From: Capsicum annuum
Taxonomy: Eukaryota > Streptophyta > Magnoliopsida > Solanales > Solanaceae
DNA: 64,000 nucleotides
Direction of reading: 5' to 3'
NCBI RefSeq assembly: GCF_002878395.1
Contig: NC_061119.1
Location: 19,377,554 to 19,441,553 of the forward strand
Shown: in pieces, positions 1-11,165 of the stretch
Layout of the letters: each line of letters begins with the position of its first letter
Position numbering within the stretch: the stretch's first letter is position 1
Translations under genes and position numbers: made by a program
The notes under the pieces: model-generated
What the model saw: only the letters and a program-made list of their open reading frames with translations
What the model was told of the DNA's origin: nothing
Database searches by the model: none

Positions 1-87
1 TATCTCTTCATTTTCTTTTTCTATTCTTACCATTGCTGTTAATTTATCTTCTAATTTTAATTCTTCTTTTTCTAGCATTAGATATAA
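1..87. other. Unassigned pyrimidine-rich edge sequence
   Basis: AT- and T/C-rich sequence that does not translate into the retrotransposon pol frame starting at about 88. It may be the far side of a truncation breakpoint of element E1, or the edge of yet another insertion. Nothing specific is recognised. Confidence 0.4.
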
Positions 88-834
88 ATGTTCATGCAGA
101 TCATCTGAGAATCGTGTGGCAGACCCTTAGAGCTCACAGTTGTTTGCCAAATTTGATAAGTGTGAATTTGGTCTAAGATTAGTAGCTTTCCTTGGACATA
201 TTATTTCTGGTTATGGCATTAGAGTTGACCCACAAAATACTAAATCCATAAGGAACTGGCCTAGACCTATCTTTCCATCAGACATCATGAATTTCTTTGG
301 TTTGGTTGGCCACTACAAGCAGTTTTTTGAAGGTTTTTCTTTTATTGTGTCTCCCGTGTCTCGATTGACTCAAAATAAAGTCAAATTTAAGAGGCCACAT
401 TCTTGCAAGAAGAGTTTTCAGGAGTTGAAGACTCGACAAACTTTCGTTCCTATATTGAACTAGCTAGATGGTTTAGATAGATGTGTGGTTTACTATCATG
501 CTTTTGGAGTTGGTCTTAGGTGTTTATTGATGCAGAGAAATAAGTCTATAGCCTATGCCTCCAGAAAACTCAAGCCCTATGTAAACAATTATCCTACCCA
601 TGATCTTGAGTTGACAGTTGTGGTGTTTTCTTTAAAAATTTAGAGGCATTATCTTTATGGAGTTCATGTGGATATGTTCACCAATTAAAAGAGTTTACAG
701 TACGTGTTCACACAGAAGTATCTGAATCTTTGTTAGAAAAGGTGGCTTGAGTTGTTAAAGGATTATGATATGAGTTTATTATATCATTTGGGCAAGGCCA
801 ATGTAGTGGCAGATACCCCTAGCAGGTTGTCTAT
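88..834 (+). pseudogene. E1 pol remnant: end of reverse transcriptase and RNase H
   Basis: Degraded Ty3/gypsy pol. It enters within the C-terminal part of reverse transcriptase, a short way past where the catalytic FIDD box would be; that box is not in the window. A frameshift lies near 140. Residues of the 140-463 frame include KFDKCEF and FLGHIIS, the usual link from the RT thumb to RNase H. RNase H follows at about 480-820: the first catalytic Asp of the usual YYDAS box reads His (YYHAF), the DLEL box with the catalytic Glu is kept, and the last Asp is seen in NVVADT. Several stops interrupt the frame. In life this enzyme would copy element RNA to DNA; this copy cannot. Family call is strong, exact clade is inferred. 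Confidence 0.85.
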
Positions 835-1320
835 GGTTAGTGTTGCTCATATTGAGAAGGACAAGAACAATTTAGTTAGTGAGGCTCATCAGCTTTCTAC
901 ATTAGGTGTTTGGTTGGTTGATTCAGCTGAAGGTAGCATATGGGTTCAGAATGGTTTGGAATCTTCTTTGGTTTTCGAAGTGAAATAAAATCAAGACAGT
1001 GATCCTATTTAAGTTAGGTTGAAGGAGGCAGTTAGAGCACAGTAGGTGGAGGTTTTCTCCCAAGAGGGAGGCGGTGTACTTAATTGTCAGGGTAGATTAT
1101 GTGTTTCATGTGTTGATGACTTAAGACAATGAATACTTGCAGAAGTGCAGGTGCGCGATACTCTATCCATCCATGAGCCACTAAAATGTACCATGACATG
1201 CGGGAAATATATTTATGGAGTGGTATGAAGAGGGATAGTGCAGAATTTGTGGCTAAATGTCCGAATTGTCAAGTAGGTCAAGGTTGAAGACCAAAGTCCT
1301 AGTGGTACATTACAGGAGTT
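835..1320 (+). pseudogene. E1 pol remnant: tether and integrase zinc-finger region
   Basis: Frame 752-988 runs from RNase H into the linker typical of Tekay-like elements (acidic, Ser/Val rich). Around 1075-1300 lie the remains of the integrase HHCC zinc-binding region (the segment before TGGAGTGGTATGAAGAGGG at about 1216), with frameshifts near 1010, 1130 and 1290. Function in an intact element would be positioning of cDNA ends. Broken here. Confidence 0.7.
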
Positions 1321-1332
1321 CATCATCCACAC

Positions 1333-1874
1333 TTGGAAGTGGGAGTGGTGAACATGGATTTTGTGACAGGGTTGCCTCGCATGTGTCAACAGCATAATTC
1401 AATATGGGTCATTGTGAATAAAATGACCACATCAGCACATTTCTTGCTAGTCCATACTTCTTATTCAGCTGAGGATTATCCTAGGCTTTACATTAGGGAG
1501 TTGGTTAAATTACACAGGGTACTCAATTTACCTCTCACTTTTGAAAAGCTTTTTAGAAAGGTCTTGGTACCCAAGTTATTCTCAGTACAACTTTTCATCC
1601 TTAGATAAATGGTCAGGTAGAGAGGACCATTCAAACTTTAGAAGAAATGTTGAGGGAATGTGATATTGATTTTAAGGGTGGTTGGGATGACCACATACAT
1701 TTGATTGAGTTTGCCTATAATAACAGTTATCACTTCAGTATTCAGATAGCTCCATTTGAGTCTCTCTATGGGAGGAGATATAGGTCTCCTATTGGTTGGT
1801 TAGGAGTAGGTAAGGTTGCTTTGATAGGGCCGAATTTAGTGTTTGATGTGATGGAGAAAGTTTTGTTGATTTAG
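1333..1874 (+). pseudogene. E1 integrase core, second catalytic Asp region deleted
   Basis: Frame 1333-1608 starts with the integrase core (VNMDFVTGLP, first catalytic Asp) and continues through VHTSYSAEDY. Just after LHRV a short stretch is missing compared with E4, so the segment that should carry the second catalytic Asp (DRGTQF) is gone. The C-terminal half of the core continues in another frame at 1647-1874 ([20 protein letters not shown]). The enzyme would have been inactive even without the stops. Confidence 0.85.
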
Positions 1875-1875
1875 G

Positions 1876-2340
1876 AGAGGCTGAAGATAGCTTAAAGTAT
1901 TCAGAAATCTTATGCAGATGTGAGGAGAAGAGATCTTGGGTTTGATGTTGGTGACTTGGTTTATTTGAAGATTTTGCCTATGAAAGAGATGAAATTTGGA
2001 AAGAAGGGGAAATTCATTCCCCCTCTATGTTGGCCCTTATAGAATCTTGAGTCATTTTGGGAAGGTAGCTTATGAGTTAGAGTTGCCTGCAGATTCGGCG
2101 TGAGTACATCCAGTATTTCATATTTCTTTGTTAAGGAAATGTGTTGGTGATTAAGTTATAGTTGTTCCTTTAGAAGATATGGATATTAAGGATATTTTTT
2201 CCTACAAAGAAGTCCCAATTGAGATCCTTGATCATCAAATCTGTAGACTAAGGAATAAAGAAATTCCCTTGTTAAAGTCCTTTGGCAAAATCAGTCTTAT
2301 GAGGGAGCTACTTGGGAAGCAGAAATAGATATATGAACCA
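1876..2340 (+). pseudogene. E1 integrase C-terminus and chromodomain-like end
   Basis: Degraded C-terminal integrase domain (KKGKFIPP-like segment near 2005) followed at about 2160-2335 by the chromodomain-like tail: EILDHQ, RLRNKE and GATWEAE are readable across frameshifts. In chromoviruses this tail is thought to guide integration to marked chromatin. The coding part ends near 2337. Confidence 0.75.
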
Positions 2341-2595
2341 AGTACAATCAGTTTTTCTCCCAAACTTAGATTCATCTTAAGGTAATGATTTTCCTTAGAT
2401 TGACACTTTTAAGATACCTGTTTCAGCAATGGTACATCCTCATGTCATTTCATGCATTCATGAAACCAATTCAGTTCATGTATCTTGTTTCAAACTCAGT
2501 TATTAATCATGTTCCAAGTCATGCATATTCAGTATATGATCTTAGATACCACAGTATTCTTAGTCCAACCAGTCTCATTTGAGGACGAATGTTTC
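2341..2595 (+). other. E1 3' untranslated leader to the purine tract
   Basis: Non-coding sequence between the chromodomain end and the 3' LTR. Repeated TCATG and CAGT-rich words are like those in the equivalent stretch of E4 (17940-18190) and E6 (29742-30026). The short open frames here are not meaningful. Confidence 0.6.
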
Positions 2596-2609
2596 CAAGG
2601 GGGAGATAT
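2596..2609 (+). other. E1 polypurine tract
   Basis: AAGGGGGAGATAT directly precedes the 3' LTR start, as in E4, E6 and E7. This tract primes plus-strand DNA synthesis in LTR elements. Confidence 0.8.
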
Positions 2610-4035
2610 AGTAATACCCCATATTTTTTTAAGTCTCTGGACAACATACGACTCAACCCATGAGTCGGACCCCAGCATATGAGTTATATGTTGGACTCAT
2701 ACCCAATAAAGTATAGCATGATAAACTTTTTGTTTAGGTATAACCGTAATTAAATATATAGAATGTGTACGAGTTGTATGAGCTAGATGTAAGAACATTA
2801 GTGTAGAACCCTCGAGGTTCTATTCAGGATACGAATGAGGGGTGATGAGTTGTAAAAGGAGGATATGAGTCGTAAGTTCTAGTCGTATAATGACCATTGT
2901 ATGCCATTTCGATTCTGACCAGCTTATAAGTCAAGGTACCACTCGTACCACAAGATACGAGTTGTAAGGCTGACTCGTATCGACTGGAAACATGGTTTTC
3001 TGCACATTTTTTAGGGGTTTTTGTGTCTTTATCCACTCCCTTAAAATCCAAACCCATGTCATTTATGCTTCACAAAGCATGGTAGAAAAGGCCCCAAGTC
3101 CCCAATTTACATCATTAAACAACAATTAACTAAATAGAATTAAGAGAAAGTAGTTTTTTCACCTTCCCCAAGTAGCTAGGGTTTCCTAAGGTCAAGAACA
3201 ACTTCAAAGAAATTTCCCCAAAGCTTTTACTTTAGGTATGTGGGATATTCATCCATGGATTCCTTTCACCCATGGAGCCCAAAACCATCTTTTATTTTAA
3301 ATTATGAGTTTATACATTTCTTGATGAAACAAATCCATGAATCCCTTTTTAAATTTGATTCCAAGTTATGGTTACAAGTGTTTTCACGTAGAATAAGTCG
3401 TATCATTCCTTAAGTGTGCAATTTCCATGCCATGATCAATTGAATTTCATGTTAAATCCAAATTTATTAAGTTAGCCATGAGACCATGTTGTTTCTTCAT
3501 GTTTAAAGTATTTCCATGTTGAGTTTTATGATTTCCACATGTTTGAGGAAATGCCCATGTTTTGATTCTTTGTACCATGATTGCATATCTCACTATTTCA
3601 AGCTTGATATCGTATTTTACAATCATTCAGTGCTGGTGGGTTATGAACACCCAATACTTAGTTGTTTTACATAATTTTTGTAACTCAGAAATGATTTCAG
3701 TTAAACCATGAGTATTATCATTAAGTCAGTTGCTATAATCATACTATGATGAGAAATCTCAGTTGTATGTTCAGTTGTATTTAATTTAGTTCAGTCCAGT
3801 GCTAGTGTCAGTTCACTTAGGAGTAGATTTAGCATTGAGCGAATGCAAAGATGGTGGCTTTTCCGTTAGATAGGTAGAGTTGTTAGTAGTAGTCCTTATA
3901 TTCCAAAACTAAGTAGCCAGTGTAGGATATGTGGAGTCACCCATCAGTTTAAGCTTGACTTCCTCTCAGGGATCACCCGCCAATTTAGGCTTGACACCCT
4001 GGTTCATCAAGACATCAACCTTGTGGTCCCACATC
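2610..4035 (+). repeat. E1 3' LTR, truncated
   Basis: Begins AGTAATACCCC (expected TGTAATACCCC) right after the purine tract. The landmarks of this LTR superfamily follow in order: U3 with a different internal sequence (2640-2990), a conserved block around 3230-3290 (AGGTATGTGGGATATTCAT), and the GTGGAGTCACCC-type block near 3930. The normal LTR end with GTTACA is absent, so it is truncated and fused to a reversed relative at about 4030. The exact junction is uncertain by tens of bases. Confidence 0.75.
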
Positions 4036-5126
4036 GTCAGGCATGACTTAACTGACTCAATACTTGAAAATCTAAAATAATATAAAACACATAGGTATCA
4101 GGTGTTCATAACTTGCCTGAACTGAATAATCATAAAATACAATATCAAACCTTAAACCGTAGTATGAATCATGGTTCAAAGAGACAAAACATAACATTTA
4201 ACCTAACGAGAGAAAATCATGAATTTTGAACGTGGGAAAGTCTTAAACATGAGAAAATAACATGGTTACATGACTAAATTTATAGTTCCATATGGTAACA
4301 TGAAATTCACTTTAACATGGCATGGGAAATTGTAGTTTAAAACATAAATTAACCTAACCTGTCATGGGATCTTATGTGGACATGAAACAGAGTTTAATTA
4401 CTAAGGAAAGACATGAATTTAACCCATCCTGAACATACAAAACTCCATTATAAGAGAAAAAGCCTTACTTTTATTGAAAAGAAGGTTTTTTGGGCTCAAT
4501 GGGTGAATGGGACCCATTGATGAATACCCACATACCTCAATTGATAGTTTCTTGAAGAATGCTTGAACTATAAATATTGAACTCTTGGGTTCTTGGAAGA
4601 AGAAGATTGAATTTCTTCATTCTTGGGATGGAGGGAGGTTTTTACGTGATTCATTTTGAAGTTAATGGGAAAATAATGCCCTTTTGAGGGTCATAAGTCA
4701 TGTTTTGGAAGACAGGGATTGAGGGTAAAGTACCAAACTACCCCTTGACACTTAAATAATGAAGCTGCAATTACACACCCCCATGGCACAGGCCCTATCT
4801 CGGCAAAATAGACCACACAATGCAGGCTTTATCCCGATGGACTAGCCCACACTGTGCGGGCCCTACCCAGAGGACTAGCCCACGCGCGTGGGCTTATCTC
4901 GGTGGGTGCACTATTTTCATTTCTCAAACATGCCCCTATGCCTATCTGAAAATCCCGAAACATGAATCAACTTAAAAACTAACGTACCGAGGTCAAGAGG
5001 ACCAAATAAAAATCCATAAAGTATAGGGGTCTTGAAAATGATTAAGTCCTTGACACTTAGAATAAATTCCAAGATTTGGACCCCTTAAGCATGCAACTAC
5101 AACTGTACTGAGCTAAGGATCTTACA
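4036..5126 (-). repeat. E2: reversed chromovirus LTR fragment
   Basis: Read on the minus strand from 5126 it starts TGTAATACCCTGTAAG, a proper LTR start, and contains the same conserved block as E1 in reverse (near 4525-4560). It runs to about 4040, where it meets the plus-strand LTR of E1. No internal region is attached. It abuts the cut 3' LTR of E3 at 5127, so it probably marks an insertion into that LTR followed by rearrangement. Confidence 0.7.
4791..4905. repeat. Short tandem repeats (about 34 bp) in E2 U3
   Basis: Units starting GGCYYTAYC... at 4791, 4825, 4859 and 4891 are spaced 34, 34 and 32 bases. They share GGACTAGCCCAC and a GC-rich end. They lie in the U3 half of the reversed LTR, the same relative place as the 82-bp repeats of E4 and the 92-bp repeats of E7. 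Confidence 0.7.
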
Positions 5127-5642
5127 GGGTATTACAAATTTAATCCTTTGAGATTAAAATCCTCAAACCCTAGGTAGTTTCTCCGTTCTTTCTTATGGAA
5201 TGATGTTTAGGGATTTAGAGAGGTGAAATAATGTGTTTAATACCCTATATTCATCCCTAAATGGTTGGGAATGGCTTAAGGATGTGAAAAGACCTCAAAG
5301 CCTTTAAAATGTAACAAAATGGAGCACTTTTTTATGTATGTGAGGGGGTTTGCGGCGCAACCCCCATCGCAAACCAAGAAGTTCGCGGCGCGACCCATGG
5401 TGGAAACTGGGAGGTCTGTGTTGTAGGCCCTGGTGCAAACCTCATCCAGTGGCCCATTGTAGGCCCCTCTGCGATGCAGAGCCTTTGTAGAGTATCAAAT
5501 TCCTGATGCACACCCCTTTTTAACGTCTAAGAACACCTCCCAACGCATTCCATCCTAATTTAACATAATTTACCATCAATAAAGGGGCCCTAAGGGCTCA
5601 TTTTATGTATTATTTGAGTGACATAAAGTCTGGGGAATTACA
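5127..5642 (-). repeat. E3 3' LTR, truncated (start of LTR on minus strand)
   Basis: Matches the outer part of the right LTR of E3 (about 59655-60164): both carry the CTCAAACCCTAGGTAGTTTC block, a 'ggcgcgaccc' GC-rich stretch and an end reading TGTAATTCCCC/TGTACTGCTCC on the minus strand. Only about a quarter of the 2.13 kb LTR remains; the rest was displaced or lost at the junction with E2. Confidence 0.8.
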
Positions 5643-5644
5643 TT

Positions 5645-5656
5645 ATTTCCCCTTGG
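5645..5656 (-). other. E3 polypurine tract
   Basis: On the minus strand CCAAGGGGAAA immediately precedes the LTR start at 5642. Upstream on the same strand is GAGGATGAAT, the usual sequence before the tract in this element group. Confidence 0.75.
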
Positions 5657-5744
5657 GATTATTCATCCTCAAATAATGATTCAAAACATATCCAGCATGA
5701 TTAAAATAGTTACATAAACTAAAATAAGATAATATCAATACCTT

Positions 5745-6263
5745 TCATATCATCATCTGTGGATTCAAAGAGTGATGGGTATCTCGCACGGATATCATCC
5801 TTTGACTCCCTAGTAGCTTTCTTAACTTTTTAATTCTTCCACAATACTTTAATCGAAGCTATCTATTTACTTGTCAACTTTCGAATATGCTGATCTAGTA
5901 TAGCTATGGGTTCTTCTTCATAGGATAAAGAATCTTTCACACCAATCTCCTCAACAGGAAACACAAGCGAATGATCTCCAATGCACTTCTTAAGCATTTA
6001 CACATAAAATAAAGGATAAATAGAAGCTAAACTTGTAAGATAATCTAGATCATAAGCAACTCCACCAACCCTTCTCCTAATATGGTAAGGACCAATATAG
6101 CGAGGACAGAGCTTTTCTTTCTTCCCAAACCTCATGACTTCCTTTATAGGAGAGATCTTTAGAAACACCCAATCATCAACCTCAAATTCTAACTCCTTTT
6201 TTCTAACATCAGCGTAAGATTTTTGGAAACTTTAGGTGGTCTTAAGTCTCTCTGTGATGAATT
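5745..6263 (-). pseudogene. E3 chromodomain-like tail and integrase C-terminus
   Basis: Read on the minus strand from about 5855 to 5750, a chromodomain-like end is visible (VLWKN, KKATRES, ARYPSLFE). Upstream, 5990-6260 carries the integrase C-terminal domain with a GPF/KKGK-like region near 6100. Stops and frameshifts interrupt it. The order fits an E3 polyprotein running from right to left. Confidence 0.75.
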
Positions 6264-6830
6264 TCACTTTCTCCATTGCTTGATGAACAAGGTCAAGTCC
6301 AAACAAACGGACTTCACCCACCTCATACCAACCAATTGGTGAGCTAAAGGAGCCATTTGGATGCTAGAGTAGTAGCTATTGTTATAGGCAAATTCTATTA
6401 GAGTCAAGTAATAAGCCCAACTACCTTTAAATTCAATTACATAAATCCTTAACATATCTTCTAAACTTTGAATGGTATATTCCGTTTGCCCATCTATTTC
6501 AGGGTAGAAGGTGGTGCTAATGTTTACTTGGGTACCCTAACCTCTCTGAAAGGACTTCCAAAACTGAGAAGAGAACAATGTACCTCGATCGAATATAATG
6601 GATACCAGAGCCCCATGAAATCGAACTATCTCCTCGATATACAACTTTGCATAATCATCTCCCGAATAATTTGTCCTCATTGACAGAAAGTGAGCAGACT
6701 TGGCCATCCTAACCATAATAACCCAAATAGAATCATATTGATTTTGGGATTATAGGAGGCCGATAACAAAGTCCATATTGATCATTTCCCATTTTTATAA
6801 AGGCAATGCTATGTTATGGGAGGTACCACC
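6264..6830 (-). pseudogene. E3 integrase core
   Basis: Minus frame 6455-6264 holds the C-terminal half of the integrase core (DFKG-like start read as EFKGSW, IEFAYNNSYYSSIQMAP). The N-terminal half lies at about 6480-6800 in other frames and includes the region for the first two acidic residues, interrupted by stops. Ty3/gypsy chromovirus integrase by similarity to E4 and E7; not functional. Confidence 0.75.
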
Positions 6831-7800
6831 TGGACTCAAGTGCTCCACCTTGATTTGTTGACAATTCAAATACTTAGCTACAAAGTTTGCAACATCTCTC
6901 TTCATATTGTTCCATCAGTAAATTTCTTTCAGGTCAAGATAAGTTTTTGTGGATCTGGGATGAACAACGTACTTGGAAGTATGAGCTTCATCAAGAATTC
7001 TTTCTTGCAACCCATCTACATTTGGCACACACAACCTATCTTGGTATCTCAAAATACCATCTCTTCTAATTTCAAAATTTATCACCTTTTTTTGATCAAC
7101 ATCTTCCTTAATCTATATTAATATGGAATCTCGGGTCTGTTTTTCCCTTACTTCTGCACAAAAGAATAGCTTATCTACTTCTTGGAAAAACGAATCTCCA
7201 TCCTCAGAGTCTAAGAGTCGAACTCCAAAATTAGCAAGCCGATGAATATCATTGACCAAATTCCTTTTTCCTTAATATGTGAACTACTGCCCATGGATAT
7301 CCTACTAAGAGCATCAACAACTATGTTAGCTTTACCTTGATGATAGTGCAGGCTCATGTCATAATCTTTCAATAGCTCCAACCACTGCCTCTACCGGAGG
7401 TTCAAATCCTTCTGGTTGAATACATATTGTCAACTCTTATGATTAGTAAAGATTTTAACATTCACCCCATAAAGGTAACGATGCCAAATTTTTAGTGCAA
7501 ACACCACAACCGCCAACTTTAAATCTTGAGTGGAACAGTTTTTCGCATGGACCTTCAACTGCCAGGACGATAAGCCACCACCTTACCATGCTACATAAGT
7601 ACACACCAAAGTCCTACTCAAGATGCATCACAGTATACCACAAAACCCTTTGTGCCCTCAGAAAGGGTAAAAGAGATGTAGTAGTCAACTTGTCTTTCAA
7701 TCTCTCAAAACTATCCTCACAAGAGTCAGACCATAAGAATTTTACCTTATTCTGAGTCAATCTGATAAGTGGAGAAGCTTTGGATAAAAAACTCTCTACA
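6831..7800 (-). pseudogene. E3 integrase zinc region and RNase H
   Basis: Low-quality pol sequence. The HHCC region is near 6835-7060, the RNase H end with GKANIVVDALS-like residues near 7290-7340, and the rest of RNase H up to about 7780. Many frameshifts; assignment rests on order and on alignment by eye with E7. The plus-strand open frames in this interval are shadows. Confidence 0.65.
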
Positions 7801-7806
7801 AAAATC

Positions 7807-8157
7807 CTATAATACCCCTACCAAACCCAAGAAGCTTAGAATGTCGGTTGGATTCGTGGTCCTGGGCCATTTCCTTACTACCTCAACCTTTTGGGGATCA
7901 ACCTTAATTCTCTCATTAGAAACAATATGCCCCCAAAAATCTATTTCACAAAGCCAGAACTCACACTTAGAAAACTTGGCATACAACTCAAGGTCCTTAA
8001 GAGTCTGAAGGATGATTTGGAGGTGATTGGTATGATCCTCCTCACTTTTAGAGTAAATGAAAATATCATCAATGAAGACTATGACAAACAGGTCCAAAAA
8101 CTGATAGAACACCCTATTCATGAGGTCCATAAATGTTATAGGGGAATTAGTTAGTTC
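7807..8157 (-). pseudogene. E3 reverse transcriptase, C-terminal half with FIDD box
   Basis: An open minus-strand stretch ending the palm of reverse transcriptase: LTNSPITFMDLMNRVF, the catalytic box VIVFIDDIFIYS (two catalytic Asp kept), then KFSKCEFWL and the RNase H linker PTDILSFLGL. The frame is cut at its start by the solo LTR S1 at 8163. The N-terminal half of the same domain resumes at 10260-10644, so the break is the insertion and not a deletion. Confidence 0.88.
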
Positions 8158-8162
8158 AAAGG
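8158..8162. other. Left target-site duplication of S1 (AAAGG)
   Basis: AAAGG precedes the LTR start and GAAGG follows the LTR end at 10255-10259, a 4 of 5 match. Removing 8163-10259 restores the order of reverse transcriptase as seen in E7 near 45290-45320. Confidence 0.75.
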
Positions 8163-10254
8163 TGTCACTGGCCAAACTAAGGCCCTAGCTATGATGGGCA
8201 ACCCTAACTATGAAATCTCAAGAGACCTCTTAGCATTTAATCATAAGCATAACTCATATAGTATATCAGTGTAGAAGATAAACTATAAACATAGTAGTCA
8301 CGTAATCAAAGTTAAAACTTCATGACATCGTATTCAATAGGGTGATCCAAATTCATTCTAAAGCTATTTATGAAGCTTGTATTGAACTAAAAATAATAGT
8401 CTGTCTAAACCGAGACAAGGCCTTCAGCCGAACCATAAAACAACTGATAATTAACACGTGCATTGGATGACTTCTGAAGTAAGGAAGGCTCACCAACTCT
8501 AAACTCTTGGAACAATCTACTACCGCTGCACTGGACCGTAGGAATGAACCTCAGATCCTATATTATGAGACAATGTATCCACCATAAAGGATGTTCAATA
8601 CTTGGAATGTATCGGTAGAACAATTCAAAAGCAGTATAATTCATATAACATGATCAAAATCCTTATGAAAATAGTTTAGCATAATAGAATTCAAACACAT
8701 GGGCATACTTTAAAGACTCCTAAACATTTAAGTAAATACATTACCTCAAATCTTAACTTTAGTTCTGAGCTAGATGGTACACCCTACATATATTCAATCC
8801 TATGAGCCATATGAAATTCTCCCTTACCTCAGCGTCCAAGCCCCCAATCCAAGTTTGCCTCAAGGATTGGATTTTTCATAAAGTAGTATACCCCCTATGT
8901 GAGTATACCATAGGAATTCCCCCATGTGAGATGTCCCAATTATCCTCCCATGTAGGATAACATATCATACATCCCATATCGGCAAAATACGGTTTTTAGT
9001 AATGAACCTTTACACTCAAATGCCTTCTTTGGTTATCATATAACTCTCTTTAAGCCTAACTTTAATACTTTAAAACAATGCTTTATGCTCAAATTATTGT
9101 TTTTTTTTCATGTTAAGGTCATTCCATAATAGGTATTAGCATACCTAGACTTGCAAGCCATATCATATTATATCAAATTCATAGCCCTTCTCATTCAAAA
9201 GCATGTTAATCACCATATCACATGAGAATTCTTATTTCAAAAGCATATGAAACTTATGCATAAACACTCTCCTTTTTATCAAGATTTACACATATGGTGG
9301 CCAATGCTTTTATTCATCACAAACAATTTCTTTATTTGGACGCAAGAGCATTTTTATCATGGAAACACCCTTTTGAAAACGTGCATAACAATAATGCAAA
9401 ATAGTTAAACAGGCATTTAAACTCAAGGAATATCATCACTCATAAAACAACCCCAACACTTGTCACACATAAATCTTAGAATCAAAAAAGGGGGTTTATA
9501 ATTCATATTCTCAAACCCAACTCACAATTCATAACATATAAAGACCATAATTTCATCATGGAAAATGGAATTTCACAACTCATGCTCAAAATCATCTTTC
9601 AAAACTCATCTCATATATGCAAAATATTTTAATTCATTCTCTTATGTTATTTCTCAAAATCATACATATACACATACATGATAATCATTCAAAATCCATA
9701 AGGAAAAATGTAAGTTAGCCCATGATATTTAGAATAGTTCTACACACCTTGAATTTGAGAAGACATAGCATGAAATTTGACCTTGAAGCTAAAGATACTC
9801 AAACCCTAGGTAGTTTCTTTCTTCTGACTTATGGAATGAAACTTAGGGATTTCACAGAGGCAATAATATGTTTTGGGGATATCTTAAATTGTGGAGAATG
9901 GTTTTAAGGGGAAAAGACTAAAAATTCCCTTTAAGATATTTAAAAACAACCACGGAAGTCACACCCTTCGCGACACGGGGGCTATCTTGGGGACTAGCCT
10001 CAGCGGTGCAGCACCCATCTTGTGAACCAGCCTATACAGTGTGATTCCCTTTGTGGAAACTAGCCTTCGTAACATAGGTCTATCACAGAGGCTTATTGCT
10101 TCTATGTCCCAAAAACACCCCGAACCCCATCCAAAAATTCTAAAATTACTTTGAGTTACCCTTTTAACATCCTCGATCAAGATTTGAGTCAAAAATTGGT
10201 ATTCAAGTATAGGAAGACCCAAAAATAAAATAGCCAAAATTTGAGGGTGTTACA
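8163..10254 (-). mobile_element. S1: solo LTR of the E3 family inside E3 pol
   Basis: A 2092-bp LTR without internal region. On the minus strand it starts TGTAACACCCTC and ends CAGTGACA. It resembles the right LTR of E3 (58033-60164) along its length in the same orientation: TAATCATAAGCATAA near 8238, AAGGGAGGCTCACCAACTCT-like sequence near 8483, and the CTCAAACCCTAGGTAGTTTC block near 9800. A solo LTR is the usual product of recombination between the two LTRs of a full element. The flanking 5-bp near-duplication supports insertion after E3 was in place. Confidence 0.85.
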
Positions 10255-10259
10255 GAAGG
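10255..10259. other. Right target-site duplication of S1 (GAAGG)
   Basis: Partner of AAAGG at 8158-8162 with one mismatch. Confidence 0.7.
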
Positions 10260-10644
10260 ACATAACTAGGAATTCATAGTGACCATATCAGGTCCAAAAA
10301 GCCATTTTGGGAATGTCAACCTCCCTAACTTTCAACTGATGATAATCCGAATGAATGTATATCTTAGAGAATCACTTAGCACCCTAAAGTTGGTCAAAAA
10401 TATCATCAATTTTAGAAAGAGGGTACTTATTCTTAGTTGTGGCTTTGTTTAGCTGATGGTAATCTATACACTGAAAAAAGGAGACATCTTTCTTACGCAC
10501 AAAGAGTACAGGAGCACCCAGGGGAAAGATGCTAGGATGAATAAAACCTTTGTAAAGAAGGTCTTTTAACTGTTCTTTCAACTCTTTTAATTCTACAGGA
10601 GCCATCCTATATGGCGAAATAGAAATAGGTTGGGTGTCTAGCAA
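10260..10644 (-). pseudogene. E3 reverse transcriptase, N-terminal half
   Basis: Minus frame 10644-10384 shows the start of the reverse transcriptase domain: [15 protein letters not shown], the fingers segment [11 protein letters not shown] and [26 protein letters not shown]. It continues over stops to the S1 insertion at 10259. It would pair with 7807-8157 as one domain. Confidence 0.85.
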
Positions 10645-10699
10645 TAGGTCAATTCCAAAATCTATCTACCTATCTAGGGGTATCCCAAGGAGATCATTA

Positions 10700-11165
10700 G
10701 GAAAGACTTCTAGGAATTCATTAACTACTAGAACCGACTGGAGGGAGGGACTTTTAGTGCTAGAGTTTTTGACCCGAACAAGATGGTGCAAGAATACTTT
10801 AGATATGAGCTTACGGCCCTAAGATAAGATATGAACTTCACACTAGGTACAAGAGAATACCATTTCCACTCTATAACTGACTCATTAGGAAAATAGTGTA
10901 TGACCATCCTGGTTCTACAGTCCAATATAGTATAATATGAATGAAGTCAATTCATTCCTAGAATAGCATCAAAATTAATCATATCAAGTTCTATAAGATT
11001 ATCCATAGTATCTCGATGGAACACAGACACCATAAAATTTCTATAAGCTCGCCTAGCAATAATAGAGTCACCAACAGTGGTAGATATAGAGAAGGGTTCA
11101 AAAATATATTTGGGCTTAAAACCAAAACTAACTGTCATATAGGGTCACATAAAACAAGGTAGACT
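10700..11165 (-). pseudogene. E3 protease region
   Basis: Minus frame 11138-10947 carries the second half of the retroviral-type aspartic protease region found in these elements (FEPFSISTTVGDSIIARRAYRN, then IELDMINFDAILGMN). The active-site segment, expected just upstream near 11150, reads PESTL where related copies have DPGA-type residues, so the catalytic Asp appears lost. The RT connection follows at 10645-10900. Confidence 0.75.
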
